The notes: generated by a model from the sequence alone, not told the origin. A DNA stretch of 9,205 nucleotides from an uncultured Collinsella sp. (GCA_902494545.1 CABUTP010000045.1:1-9205); one strand, 5' to 3'. Shown: positions 1-6,911, numbered from the stretch's first letter. Numbers and translations are program-made.

Positions 1-1185
1 GACGCCGTCCCCGAGGGCGAGCTCGTCTTTCCGCGCGAGCCCATGGTGCGCGTCACCGGTCCTGCGCTCGAGTGCCAGCTGCTTGAGACGGCGCTGCTCA
101 ACATCGTCGGGTTCCAGACGCTTGTCGCCACCAAGACGGCGCGCGTGGTGCTCGCCGCCGACGGTCGCCCCGTGGCGGAGTTTGGCCTGCGCCGCGCCCA
201 GGGTCCCGATGGCGGCCTGGCCGTCGCGCGCGCGAGCTACGTTGCCGGCTGCTCCTCTACGTCCAATGTGCTCGCCGGCCGCCGCTATGGTATTCCCGTC
301 TTTGGCACGCATGCGCACAGCTGGGTGATGAGCTTCGATTCCGAGCTCGAGGCCTTCCGCGCCTTTGCCAAGTCGAGCCCCAAGAACTGTACGCTGCTCA
401 TCGACACCTACGATGTGCGCGAGGGCTGCGAGCATGCCATTACGGTTGCCAAGGAGATGGAGGCGGTGGGCGAGCGCCTGTCGGCTATTCGCATCGACTC
501 GGGCGACCTCGCCAAGCTGTCCAAGTATGTCCGCGGCCGTTTCGATGCCGAGGGCCTGCCCTATGTGGGGATCTCGGTTTCCAACGATCTGGATGAGTAC
601 ACGATTCAGTCGCTGCTCGACCAGGGCGCGCCCATCGACAGCTTTGGCGTGGGTACCAAGCTTGCGACCTGCTATGACCAGCCTGCGCTGGGCGGCGTGT
701 ACAAGCTTTCGGCCCGCCGCGCGAGCGACGCGGAGCCGTGGACGCCGGTGGTGAAGCTTTCCGAGCAGCCCTACAAGCGCACGATTCCCGGCGTGCAGCG
801 CGTACGACGCTATTACGACGGCTTTGGCGGCCCGGTTTGCGACATGATCTATGACGAGGACCATCTGGCAGGGGAGGGCGCCGCGCGCGGCAATACCCTC
901 GTGGCCGTGAACGATGCCGCCCTGGTGACCGACGTGTCCGAACTTGAGTATCGCGAGCTGCTGGTGCCGATCGTGCGCGATGGCAGTGCGGTGGCTCCGC
1001 GTGAGAGCATCCAGGACGCGCGCGAGCGCTGTGCTTGGGCGCTCGATCATCTGGACGCGGCTTTCAAGCGCTTCCTGTATCCGCAGACCTACGTGGTGGG
1101 TATGGAACAGGGCCTGGCCCAGGTGCGCGACGAGCTCGTGCGCAAGAACATGGCCGCGGCTTCGGCCTTCCCTTGGGCAAAATGA
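1..1185 (+). CDS. pncB: Nicotinate phosphoribosyltransferase, 5' end outside window
   Basis: This enzyme joins nicotinate to PRPP, with ATP hydrolysis, to give nicotinate mononucleotide in the cytoplasmic Preiss-Handler route of NAD salvage. The frame is open from base 1 (DAVPEGELVFPREPM...), so the gene starts upstream of the window; the ATG at 43 is internal. About 394 codons are visible. Family landmarks are GTHAHSWVMSF (304-336), which carries the conserved histidine region of NAPRTases; RIDSGD (490-507), a phosphoribosyl-binding signature; and SFGVGTK (640-660), the conserved phosphate-binding loop. The C-terminus ends in a basic helix and FPWAK, with TGA at 1183-1185. No frameshift is seen. 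The stop codon lies inside the left arm of an 11-bp inverted repeat. proB follows 80 bases later on the same strand, so read-through into it is possible. Identification is by motif and is strong. Confidence 0.93.
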   Translation, partial: DAVPEGELVFPREPMVRVTGPALECQLLETALLNIVGFQTLVATKTARVVLAADGRPVAEFGLRRAQGPDGGLAVARASYVAGCSSTSNVLAGRRYGIPVFGTHAHSWVMSFDSELEAFRAFAKSSPKNCTLLIDTYDVREGCEHAITVAKEMEAVGERLSAIRIDSGDLAKLSKYVRGRFDAEGLPYVGISVSNDLDEYTIQSLLDQGAPIDSFGVGTKLATCYDQPALGGVYKLSARRASDAEPWTPVVKLSEQPYKRTIPGVQRVRRYYDGFGGPVCDMIYDEDHLAGEGAARGNTLVAVNDAALVTDVSELEYRELLVPIVRDGSAVAPRESIQDARERCAWALDHLDAAFKRFLYPQTYVVGMEQGLAQVRDELVRKNMAAASAFPWAK

Positions 1186-1217
1186 TCCGAAGGGGACGGA
1201 GGAAAACGGATCATTTT
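1179..1217 (+). repeat. Inverted repeat with GGGGAC loop overlapping the pncB stop
   Basis: The arms AAAATGATCCG (1179-1189) and CGGATCATTTT (1207-1217) are perfect 11-bp complements around a 17-base purine-rich loop that contains GGGGACGGAGG. The left arm includes the pncB stop codon. The stem is AT-rich at its base and no T-run follows, so it is a poor classical terminator. It may instead protect the pncB mRNA 3' end or attenuate read-through into proB. A second, less symmetrical copy is at 9139-9178; the two share 34 of 40 bases and an identical 20-base core (1192-1211 and 9152-9171), which is why I call it a dispersed repeat. Confidence 0.7.
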
Positions 1218-1265
1218 CTTGCTCGCCCGTTCGCCCGCTCGCTCAACATCCGATTGGTTTGACGT

Positions 1266-2393
1266 ATGACGACTTCTTATAAAACGATGGTGGTAAAGAT
1301 CGGCTCGTCCACGGTGGTGGGTGCCGACGGTAAGGTCAACCGCGCGTTTATCGGTGGCCTGGCCGATCAGGCCGCGGCCCTGCGCAAGCTCGGCTGGCGC
1401 TTGGTCGTGGTGAGCTCCGGCGCCATTGCCTGCGGTTATCCCGTGCTGGGCTTCGACCGCAAACCGGTCGGCGATCTGCCGAGCCTGCAGGCATGCGCTT
1501 CGGCCGGCCAGTGCATCATCTCGTCGGCCTACGACGAGGAGTTCCATGCGCGTGACCTGCTCACCTCGCTCGTGCTGCTCACGCGCCACGACACGGCGCG
1601 CCGTACGTCCTACCTGCACGCGCGCGACGCTTTGCTGCGCCTGGTGGAACTGGGCGTGGTGCCGGTCGTCAACGAAAACGACACCGTTACCGTCGACGAG
1701 ATCAAGTTCGGCGACAACGACACGCTGGCTGCGCTCGTGAGCTGCCTGGTTTCTGCCGACCTGTGCGTGACGCTTTCGGACATTGACGGCCTCTACACCG
1801 CCAATCCGCATGAGGATCCGACGGCCGAGTTTATCCCGGTCGTGCACAAAATCGATGCCAAGATCATTGCCTCGGCGGGCGATTCTTCGACGTCGGTGGG
1901 CACCGGCGGCATGATCACCAAGATCCGCGCGAGCCGCATTTTGATGACGGCCGGCATTCAGAGCGTGATCTGCTCGGGCGAGGAGCCCGATGCGCTCGTG
2001 CGCCTGGCTCGTGGCGAGAGCGTGGGAACCCTGTTCGATCCGCCGGCGGAGCGTCTGGACATTGCGCCGCGCAAGCTGTGGATCGCGCTGGGTGACAAGG
2101 CACATGGCTCGGTAACGGTTGACGACGGTGCCGCGAAGGCTCTGGTCAGCCGTGGCTCGTCCCTGCTCGCGGTGGGTATTCGCCAGGTCGATGGGGAGTT
2201 TGCCGAGGGCGATGTGCTCGATGTGTGCGATCCGAGCGGTATGGTCGTCGCCCGCGGTATCGCCGAGGCCGATTCGGACGTGCTAGAGCTTGCAGCCGGA
2301 CGCCGTCAGGACCAGATTGCCAGCAACCGCCTGCTGGCAGACCTGGCCGAGAAGCCCGCGATCCATCGAGATAATCTGATTGTATTTGCTTAA
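1266..2393 (+). CDS. proB: Glutamate 5-kinase
   Basis: It phosphorylates L-glutamate to gamma-glutamyl phosphate, the first committed step of proline synthesis; family members are usually feedback-inhibited by proline. The protein has 375 residues, close to the usual 365-375 of the two-domain form. The amino-acid-kinase domain (about 5-255) shows VVKIGSST (9-16), VSSGAIACG (49-57), FGDNDTLAALVS (148-159), LSDIDGLYTANP (170-181) and GTGGMITKI (212-220). A PUA domain follows (about 270-345), then the typical ending IHRDNLIVF. An in-frame TGA at 1260-1262 prevents an upstream start, so ATG 1266 is the earliest possible; M8 (1287) is the only close ATG alternative. No convincing Shine-Dalgarno precedes the ATG. 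proA, its pathway partner, lies about 1.7 kb downstream beyond an inverted hydrolase gene rather than directly adjacent. Confidence 0.96.
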   Translation: MTTSYKTMVVKIGSSTVVGADGKVNRAFIGGLADQAAALRKLGWRLVVVSSGAIACGYPVLGFDRKPVGDLPSLQACASAGQCIISSAYDEEFHARDLLTSLVLLTRHDTARRTSYLHARDALLRLVELGVVPVVNENDTVTVDEIKFGDNDTLAALVSCLVSADLCVTLSDIDGLYTANPHEDPTAEFIPVVHKIDAKIIASAGDSSTSVGTGGMITKIRASRILMTAGIQSVICSGEEPDALVRLARGESVGTLFDPPAERLDIAPRKLWIALGDKAHGSVTVDDGAAKALVSRGSSLLAVGIRQVDGEFAEGDVLDVCDPSGMVVARGIAEADSDVLELAAGRRQDQIASNRLLADLAEKPAIHRDNLIVFA

Positions 2394-2443
2394 CCAATTG
2401 ACGCTGCAAACGCTCCTAAGCGGCAATCTGACGTTCAATCGTC

Positions 2444-2468
2444 GGGCATGACCAAAAGGTCAATGCCC
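2444..2468 (+). terminator. Hairpin downstream of proB, possible terminator
   Basis: GGGCATGACC (2444-2453) pairs with GGTCAATGCCC (2458-2468) around an AAAA loop. That gives ten base pairs with one bulged A at 2463. It begins 51 bases after the proB stop. The following bases are only modestly T-rich (TCCTCTTTC), so termination strength is uncertain, and the hairpin could instead stabilise the mRNA 3' end. Confidence 0.4.
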
Positions 2469-2552
2469 TCCTCTTTCACGTCACCTTGCTCGCTTAGGGG
2501 CGTTTTCGCTTTCCGTCCTCTACCTGCGGCATCGTCGTTGTCGGTACTTATT

Positions 2553-2600
2553 CGGCACTTGGGGACATTCCTTTTGTGCCGGCTGACGGGGGACACTTCT
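2553..2600. repeat. GGGGACA-containing imperfect palindrome plus a second GGGGACA unit
   Basis: CGGCAC (2553-2558) and GTGCCG (2576-2581) flank an interior that holds GGGGACATTCC (2561-2571). Inner pairing is imperfect: two T-T mismatches, two G-T pairs and two G-C pairs. A second GGGGACA begins 28 bases later (2589-2595), in a context with similar flanks (GGGGACA-N-TTC), almost touching the hydrolase stop codon at 2604-2606. It lies between the convergent 3' ends of proB and the hydrolase. It resembles a decayed member of the GGGGAC repeat family seen elsewhere in the window. No T-run makes it an obvious terminator. Confidence 0.5.
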
Positions 2601-2603
2601 TCG

Positions 2604-4022
2604 CTAGAAGATTCGGCGCAAGTCTCCGCGGTTGAGGGCTTCGTCGAAGAGGTGCTTGAATACCACGCTGCCGTGCAGGCCGTCGTGCTCGAACTCGTTG
2701 GTCACCCAGGCGTGCGAGTTGCCCACGCGGCTGAGCGTGTCGAGCTGCATGCCCGAATCGACGTACATGTCGTCGAAATACACCGCGGCCTGGAGTGGTA
2801 CCTCGTTGCAAGCCAGGCGCTGCGGGTCGTAGATCTTGTCCCAGCTGGTGTCCTCCATCAGCAGGTCCATCGCCGGCTTGAAGGGCTTAAGCTCGGGCAT
2901 CTGCTCAAACATCCACGGGAACATGGCCTCGCCGGTAAACATGAGCGGGCGCGCGAGCGTGTCGAACTCGGCGCGATGGGCCTTCTCCTCTGCCGCGGCC
3001 CAGCGAATGGGCATGGTGTCGCCGTCGGCGTAGATGAACTCCTGAAGCGTCCAGTACAGCGGATTCGTGCGCGTGTTGGTGCGCTCGAAGGCGCGCATCA
3101 AAAAGCTATCGGATGCCGAGGCACCGCAACTCAGCGTACCGTCGCCGTCAACAAAAGCGTGATCGATAATCCAATGCATGCGCTCAAAGCTCGGCTTCAT
3201 GCCAAAGTCGCTGCCCATAAGTTGCAGGCGCTCCACCGTCATTGGTGAGCCGTCGGGCAGCACGGGCTTCTGCTCCTCAAGCGCATCGGCAAGAGCCGCC
3301 ACGCGCTCGACGTCGGCGGGGTAGCGGTCGTAATACTGCTGCGTCTTGGCGGCCATGCGCGGGAAGGTGTGCGCGTAGACCTCGCTGGCGCTCGCCGGGA
3401 CGTGGGGGATGCCACCGCAGGTAAAGCTTGCCGCCACGCCCTCGGGGAAGAGCGACAGGTAGCTCAGCGTCAAAAAGCCGCCGTAGCTTTGGCCGAGCGT
3501 GACCCACGGCTTGCCGCCAAAGCCCACTAGGCGCAGGTACTCAAAATCGCGCACGATGGAGCTGGCGAGGTGACGCTTGAGAAAGTCCGCCTGCGAGCGT
3601 GCGGCATCGGAGCCGGCCGCCGTCGCGCGCTCGCCCAGAGCCGCGATCGTGCGCCCGTCTACACAGCTGCTGCGCCCGGTGCCGCGCTGGTCGGGCAGGA
3701 CGACGCGGAAGTGCTTGACGGCCTCCTCGATCCAGCCATCGCTTGTGGGCGACAGCGGACGCGGGCTCTCGCCACCGGGGCCGCCCTGCAAAAACAGGAG
3801 CAGCGGCAGATCGTCGTTGATGCGGTCGGGCGCGCAAACCACGCGGTAGAAGAGTTTGATGCTCTCGGGCGCGCCGGCGATTGGTGCCGGCATAGCGCCG
3901 CGGCGCATGGTGCTGCCGACGGCCAGGAGCATCGGCTCCAGGCCGCGCCAGTCAAGGGGGACGTCGATGCTGTGGTCTTCGACATAGAGGCCGGGGACGT
4001 GGTACGAAGTGATGAGGGCCAT
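2604..4022 (-). CDS. Alpha/beta hydrolase, putative proline iminopeptidase (family S33)
   Basis: Likely a cytoplasmic serine peptidase that removes N-terminal proline from peptides. From the chosen start it has 472 residues, with FLQGGPGG (77-84, the oxyanion-hole motif of the proline iminopeptidase group), DQRGTGRS (111-118) and the nucleophile elbow GQSYGG around Ser179. The acid is probably Asp417 or Asp418 (YFDDMYVD) and the base His446 or His450 (FEHDGLHG). There is no signal peptide or membrane segment. An in-frame ATG at 4103 would add 27 residues, but it lacks a ribosome site and would leave only 31 bases to proA. The ATG at 4022 starts at MALITSYHVPGLYVEDH, where family similarity seems to begin, and has GGAAG upstream. 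The gene separates proB from proA and faces away from proA. S33 also includes other aminopeptidases and esterases, so the proline specificity is inferred. Confidence 0.85.
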   Translation of the reverse strand: MALITSYHVPGLYVEDHSIDVPLDWRGLEPMLLAVGSTMRRGAMPAPIAGAPESIKLFYRVVCAPDRINDDLPLLLFLQGGPGGESPRPLSPTSDGWIEEAVKHFRVVLPDQRGTGRSSCVDGRTIAALGERATAAGSDAARSQADFLKRHLASSIVRDFEYLRLVGFGGKPWVTLGQSYGGFLTLSYLSLFPEGVAASFTCGGIPHVPASASEVYAHTFPRMAAKTQQYYDRYPADVERVAALADALEEQKPVLPDGSPMTVERLQLMGSDFGMKPSFERMHWIIDHAFVDGDGTLSCGASASDSFLMRAFERTNTRTNPLYWTLQEFIYADGDTMPIRWAAAEEKAHRAEFDTLARPLMFTGEAMFPWMFEQMPELKPFKPAMDLLMEDTSWDKIYDPQRLACNEVPLQAAVYFDDMYVDSGMQLDTLSRVGNSHAWVTNEFEHDGLHGSVVFKHLFDEALNRGDLRRIF

Positions 4023-4060
4023 GCGGTACTTCCGTTCGTTGCGGTGTTTCGGGTTGACCA

Positions 4061-4091
4061 ATTCTACCGCCGCGGGCGAGGCCATGCGCAA
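4061..4091 (-). promoter_or_regulatory. Possible promoter of the S33 hydrolase gene
   Basis: On the - strand, TAGAAT (4061-4066, five of six matches to TATAAT) is preceded by TTGCGC (4086-4091) with a long 19-base spacer. Transcription would start near 4054, giving a leader of about 32 bases before the ATG at 4022. This agrees with 4022, not 4103, being the true start. The -35 match and spacing are weak. I could not find a comparably good promoter for proA on the + strand of this 112-base gap; TTGACC at 4054-4059 has no matching -10. Confidence 0.3.
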
Positions 4092-4134
4092 ATCGGCTAC
4101 CATGGTTGCAAACTTCTAGGAGAAAGGGCCGCCC

Positions 4135-5421
4135 ATGTCGGTCGATATAGCCACGTATGTCCATGATCTTGCCGTTGCCGCCAAGGCAGCGTCGGCCTCG
4201 CTTGCCACGGCGAGCGATGAGCAGCGCCAGGAGGCCGTGCGCGCCATGGCCGCAGCACTGCGCAACGGTGTCGACTCCATCGTCGCCGCCAACGAGCTCG
4301 ATATGTCCGCCGCGCGCGATGCGGGGACCTCGGCGGGGCTCCTCGATCGCCTGTTGCTGACGCCCGAGCGCGTCGAGGGCATGGCCGCCGGCCTGGAGAA
4401 GCTCGCCGAGCTGCCCGATCCTGTCGGCCGCGTGCTCGACCACCGCGTGCTTGCAAGCGGCGTGGACCTCACCCGCGTGAGCGTGCCGCTGGGCCTGGTC
4501 GCCATGGTCTATGAGGCGCGCCCCAACGTGACGGCCGATGCCGCGGGCATCTGCATCCGCACCGGCAACGCCTGCATTCTGCGCGGCGGTTCGCTGGCCT
4601 ATCACTCGTGCGCCATGATTTCCGAGTTGCTGGCCGATGCGCTCGAGGCCAAGGGTTTCCCGCGCGAGGCTATCTCGATGATCGAGTCCACCGACCGCGA
4701 GGCCACCGGCGAGCTCATGAAGCTCCGCGGCATCGTCGATGTGCTCATTCCGCGTGGCGGTGCGGGCCTGATCCAGCGCTGCGTGCGCGAGTCGCTTGTG
4801 CCGGTGATCGAGACGGGCACGGGCAACTGCCATATCTACGTGCATGAATCCGCCGACTTTGACAAGGCGCTCAACATTATCGTCAATGCCAAGACCCAGC
4901 GCGTGGGTGTGTGCAATGCCGCCGAGTCGCTGCTGGTCGACCGTGCCGTTGCTGATCGTTTCCTGCCCGCAGTCGTTGCCGTGCTGCACGACCACGGCGT
5001 GCTGATTCACGGCGACGAGGCCACGTGCGCCGCATGCGCCGACGCTGGGCTTACCGAGGGCGACGACTATGTTGCCGCGATTGAGGAAGACTGGGGCCGT
5101 GAGTACCTGGCGCTCGAGATGAGCGTGAAGGTCGTGGCAAACGAGGACCAGGCCATCGCACACATCAATCGCTACGGCACGATGCACTCCGAGGCCATCG
5201 TTGCCGAGGACGAGGATGCCTGCGAGCGCTTCCTGGATGCGGTCGATGCCTCGGCCGTGTACGCCAACGCCAGCACGCGCTTCACTGACGGCGGCGAGTT
5301 TGGCCTGGGTGCCGAGATCGGCATCTCGACCCAAAAGCTCCACGCCCGCGGCCCCTTTGCCGCCGAGGCCCTCACCACCTACAAATACAAGCTCCGCGGT
5401 ACCGGTCAGGTCCGTCCCTAA
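4135..5421 (+). CDS. proA: Gamma-glutamyl phosphate reductase
   Basis: This aldehyde-dehydrogenase-fold enzyme reduces gamma-glutamyl phosphate with NADPH to glutamate 5-semialdehyde, which cyclises spontaneously to pyrroline-5-carboxylate. The 428 residues compare with about 415-420 in typical family members. Landmarks are VPLGLVAMVYEARPNVT (117-133), IRTGNACILRGG (141-152), ETGTGNCHIYV (226-236) and the catalytic-cysteine segment QRVGVCNAAESL (255-266) with Cys260. The C-terminus KYKLRGTGQVRP is also family-typical. The ATG at 4135 has AGGAG (4118-4122) and AAAGG (4123-4127) upstream. It is divergent from the S33 hydrolase and convergent with the HD-domain gene, with a strong hairpin terminator starting 12 bases after its stop. 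Unlike many bacteria, it is not adjacent to proB. Confidence 0.96.
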   Translation: MSVDIATYVHDLAVAAKAASASLATASDEQRQEAVRAMAAALRNGVDSIVAANELDMSAARDAGTSAGLLDRLLLTPERVEGMAAGLEKLAELPDPVGRVLDHRVLASGVDLTRVSVPLGLVAMVYEARPNVTADAAGICIRTGNACILRGGSLAYHSCAMISELLADALEAKGFPREAISMIESTDREATGELMKLRGIVDVLIPRGGAGLIQRCVRESLVPVIETGTGNCHIYVHESADFDKALNIIVNAKTQRVGVCNAAESLLVDRAVADRFLPAVVAVLHDHGVLIHGDEATCAACADAGLTEGDDYVAAIEEDWGREYLALEMSVKVVANEDQAIAHINRYGTMHSEAIVAEDEDACERFLDAVDASAVYANASTRFTDGGEFGLGAEIGISTQKLHARGPFAAEALTTYKYKLRGTGQVRP

Positions 5422-5432
5422 CGCCCGCGCAA

Positions 5433-5473
5433 AAAACCACCGCAAAGGGGACAAGCGCCTTTGCGGTGGTTTT
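5433..5473. terminator. Bidirectional intrinsic terminator with GGGGAC hairpin
   Basis: A perfect 16-bp stem (5433-5448 pairing with 5458-5473) closes a 9-base loop, GGACAAGCG. The left arm begins with an A-run and the right arm ends in TTTT, so it can terminate both proA (+) and the convergent HD-domain gene (-, stop at 5478-5480). It has the same architecture and conserved core as the hairpin at 6132-6172, read on the opposite strand. It is therefore both a terminator and a member of a repeat family. Confidence 0.85.
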
Positions 5474-5477
5474 GGTG

Positions 5478-6077
5478 TTAGGCCTGGAAGGTGTTGCGGT
5501 CGGGGGCGAAGGACTGCATGGCCGCGATGGTGCGGTCAAAGAGCTCGGGGAGCTCCCAGCCCAGCATCTCGGCACCCTGCGTAATCACGTCGCGCGAGCA
5601 GCCGGCGGCAAAGCGCTTGTCCTTGAATTTCTTTTTGAGCGATTTGGTCGTAAAGTCCATGACGCTCTTGCTCGGGCGCATGATGACGGCGGCGCCGATC
5701 AGGCCGGTGAGCTCATCGCAGGCAAACAGGATCTTTTCCATCTGCAGCTCGGGCTTGGGCAGCGAAGAGTTGAAATCGGACGTGTGCGTCTGGATGGCGC
5801 GGATAAGCTCGGGGGTCGCACCCTCACCCTCAAGAATCTCGGCGGCATAGATGGTGTGGTTCATGGGGTCGTCCTCATGCTCCTCCCAGTCCAGGTCGTG
5901 CAGCAGGCCGACGATGCCCCAAAACTCCTCGTTCTCGGGGTCGAACTCGCGCGCAAAGTAGCGCATAGTGCCCTCGACTGTCTCGCCATGGGTGATGTGG
6001 AACGGGTCCTTGTTGTGCTCGTTGAGCAGTTCGAACGCGCGGTCGCGGGTGATTCCGGCGGTAAGCGGCTCTGCCAT
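5478..6077 (-). CDS. HD-domain phosphohydrolase family protein
   Basis: This 199-residue soluble protein carries an HD-domain core, the metal-binding fold of phosphohydrolases acting on nucleotides and other phosphoesters. Visible candidate ligands are His30 (FHITHGET), the His60-Asp61 doublet in GLLHDLDWE, His74 (PMNHTIYA), His98 (IQTHTSDF) and Asp121 (ACDELTGL). A basic segment, KSLKKKFKDKRF (145-156), follows the core. The start is well supported by AAGGAG (6084-6089) six bases before the ATG. It shares orientation with the upstream CarD-like gene, but a strong hairpin (6132-6172) lies between them, so it probably has its own promoter or depends on read-through. The substrate cannot be told from sequence. 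There is no synthetase or RelA-like domain, and no signal peptide. Confidence 0.85.
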   Translation of the reverse strand: MAEPLTAGITRDRAFELLNEHNKDPFHITHGETVEGTMRYFAREFDPENEEFWGIVGLLHDLDWEEHEDDPMNHTIYAAEILEGEGATPELIRAIQTHTSDFNSSLPKPELQMEKILFACDELTGLIGAAVIMRPSKSVMDFTTKSLKKKFKDKRFAAGCSRDVITQGAEMLGWELPELFDRTIAAMQSFAPDRNTFQA

Positions 6078-6131
6078 AGGAGACTCCTTGTGCTCGTGGG
6101 TATCGATAAGAATGAATACTACTAGAACAAG

Positions 6132-6172
6132 AATACCGCCACAAAGGTGCCTGTCCCCTTTGTGGCGGTATT
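6132..6172 (-). terminator. GGGGAC hairpin, probable terminator of the CarD-like gene
   Basis: A perfect 16-bp stem (6132-6147 pairing with 6157-6172) has a 9-base loop that reads GGACAGGCA on the - strand. It begins 7 bases beyond the CarD-like stop and is followed on the - strand by CTTGTTC, a modest T-rich tail. It should terminate transcription or at least reduce read-through into the HD-domain gene. In - orientation it aligns with the hairpin at 5433-5473 over 41 bases; all three stem differences are compensated, and the GGGGACA core and CCTTTG are conserved. Confidence 0.7.
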
Positions 6173-6179
6173 TGGCAGG

Positions 6180-6665
6180 TTAGTTGAGGGCGGCTTGGGC
6201 TAGGCGGGCTTCGGCGTCCTCCTCGGTGACGCCCAGGGCCACGGCGAACTCCTCGATGGAGCGGCGCTTGGCTTCCTTGAGTACGCGCATGTAGTAAGAG
6301 CTGGGCTTTTTATCTGCTTCCTCGGCCTGGCGAATACGGTGCATCATGGTTTTTGCCACGCGGACCGTCTCGGGCGCACCCAGCTTGAGCTGCTGCTTAA
6401 AGTGCGTCTCCTCAAGTGAGCTGTTGCGCTCGGTAAAGGTGTCGCACTCCAGCTCGTCGTAGTGGCTCAGCAGGTGCTCGGCATCTTGCTGGGAGATGGC
6501 GGCATGCAGACGGTCGGCCTGCGCCACGGGGTACATGAGGATCGTCTGCGCATGTCCCTGCTTGGTCTCGAGCAACAACATGGGCTGCGGCGTGTCGTCC
6601 CTAAAACCGACGACGGTACAGACTCCCTGACCCGGATGAATGACGTGTTGACCGATTGAGAACAT
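6180..6665 (-). CDS. CarD/CdnL-family RNA polymerase-binding regulator
   Basis: CarD-family proteins bind the RNA polymerase beta subunit and stabilise open promoter complexes. This one has 161 residues, the same size as mycobacterial CarD. The N-terminal Tudor-like domain (about 1-50) has the family opening FSIGQHVIHPGQGVCTVVGF and the strand TILMYPV (41-47). The rest is helical (about 58-161), including PSSYYMRVLKEAKRRSIEEFAVALG (written here by its ends, residues 121-145), typical of the DNA-contacting half. The start is supported by GGAGGT (6669-6674) just before the ATG, at short spacing. The protein contains no tryptophan at all, so the wedge Trp that mycobacterial CarD uses at the -10 upstream edge is missing. 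It is divergent from argS. Membership in the family is clear; its role as a global activator here is inferred. Confidence 0.88.
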   Translation of the reverse strand: MFSIGQHVIHPGQGVCTVVGFRDDTPQPMLLLETKQGHAQTILMYPVAQADRLHAAISQQDAEHLLSHYDELECDTFTERNSSLEETHFKQQLKLGAPETVRVAKTMMHRIRQAEEADKKPSSYYMRVLKEAKRRSIEEFAVALGVTEEDAEARLAQAALN

Positions 6666-6679
6666 GCTACCTCCAACTT

Positions 6680-6695
6680 ATACGAATTTGCGTAT
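6680..6695. promoter_or_regulatory. Short dyad upstream of the CarD-like gene
   Basis: ATACG (6680-6684) and CGTAT (6691-6695) form a 5-bp inverted repeat around AATTTG. It lies immediately upstream of the CarD-like ribosome site, where a repressor or autoregulator could act. The repeat is short, and chance is a real possibility in this AT-rich stretch. Confidence 0.25.
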
Positions 6696-6851
6696 GTTAA
6701 GAATACCACGCTGACGTGCGTAAACCCTTACTTTATGCAGGAAAAGCACACAACTCCGATAGGTAAGAGTATTCGATAACAGACGCAGCTCATTCACACC
6801 TTTATGCATTTTCAACGCCTGCATAATCTGCAGGCAAACCGCCAACTTTGT

Positions 6852-6880
6852 ACTGCCGCGCAGGAGCGGTAGTCATTTTT
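6852..6880 (+). terminator. Terminator-like hairpin upstream of the argS promoter
   Basis: ACTGCCGC (6852-6859) pairs with GCGGTAGT (6866-6873), eight base pairs including one G-T, around a 6-base loop. It is followed by CATTTTT (6874-6880). It has terminator form only on the + strand. No gene on the + strand ends nearby, so it would stop either a small unannotated transcript from within the divergent gap or a longer argS leader started further upstream. Confidence 0.45.
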
Positions 6881-6911
6881 GTGCATATGCAATATCTATT
6901 AGCTTTACCCT

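Noticed and set aside
4023..4103. 27-residue extension of the S33 hydrolase from ATG 4103
   Set aside because: There is no ribosome site, it lies almost on top of the proA ribosome site, the extension has no family-like sequence, and a candidate promoter falls inside it.
3952..5454. Long open frame (500 codons) antisense to proA
   Set aside because: It is a mirror of GC-rich codon use in proA; the protein is low-complexity and matches no family. The same applies to the 572-codon frame antisense to argS (6990-8708) and the frame antisense to proB (1089-2105).
6817..6873. tRNA-like fold in the AT-rich gap
   Set aside because: The two stems have no acceptor-stem partner and there is no T-arm GTTCGANNC signature, so the region does not make a cloverleaf.
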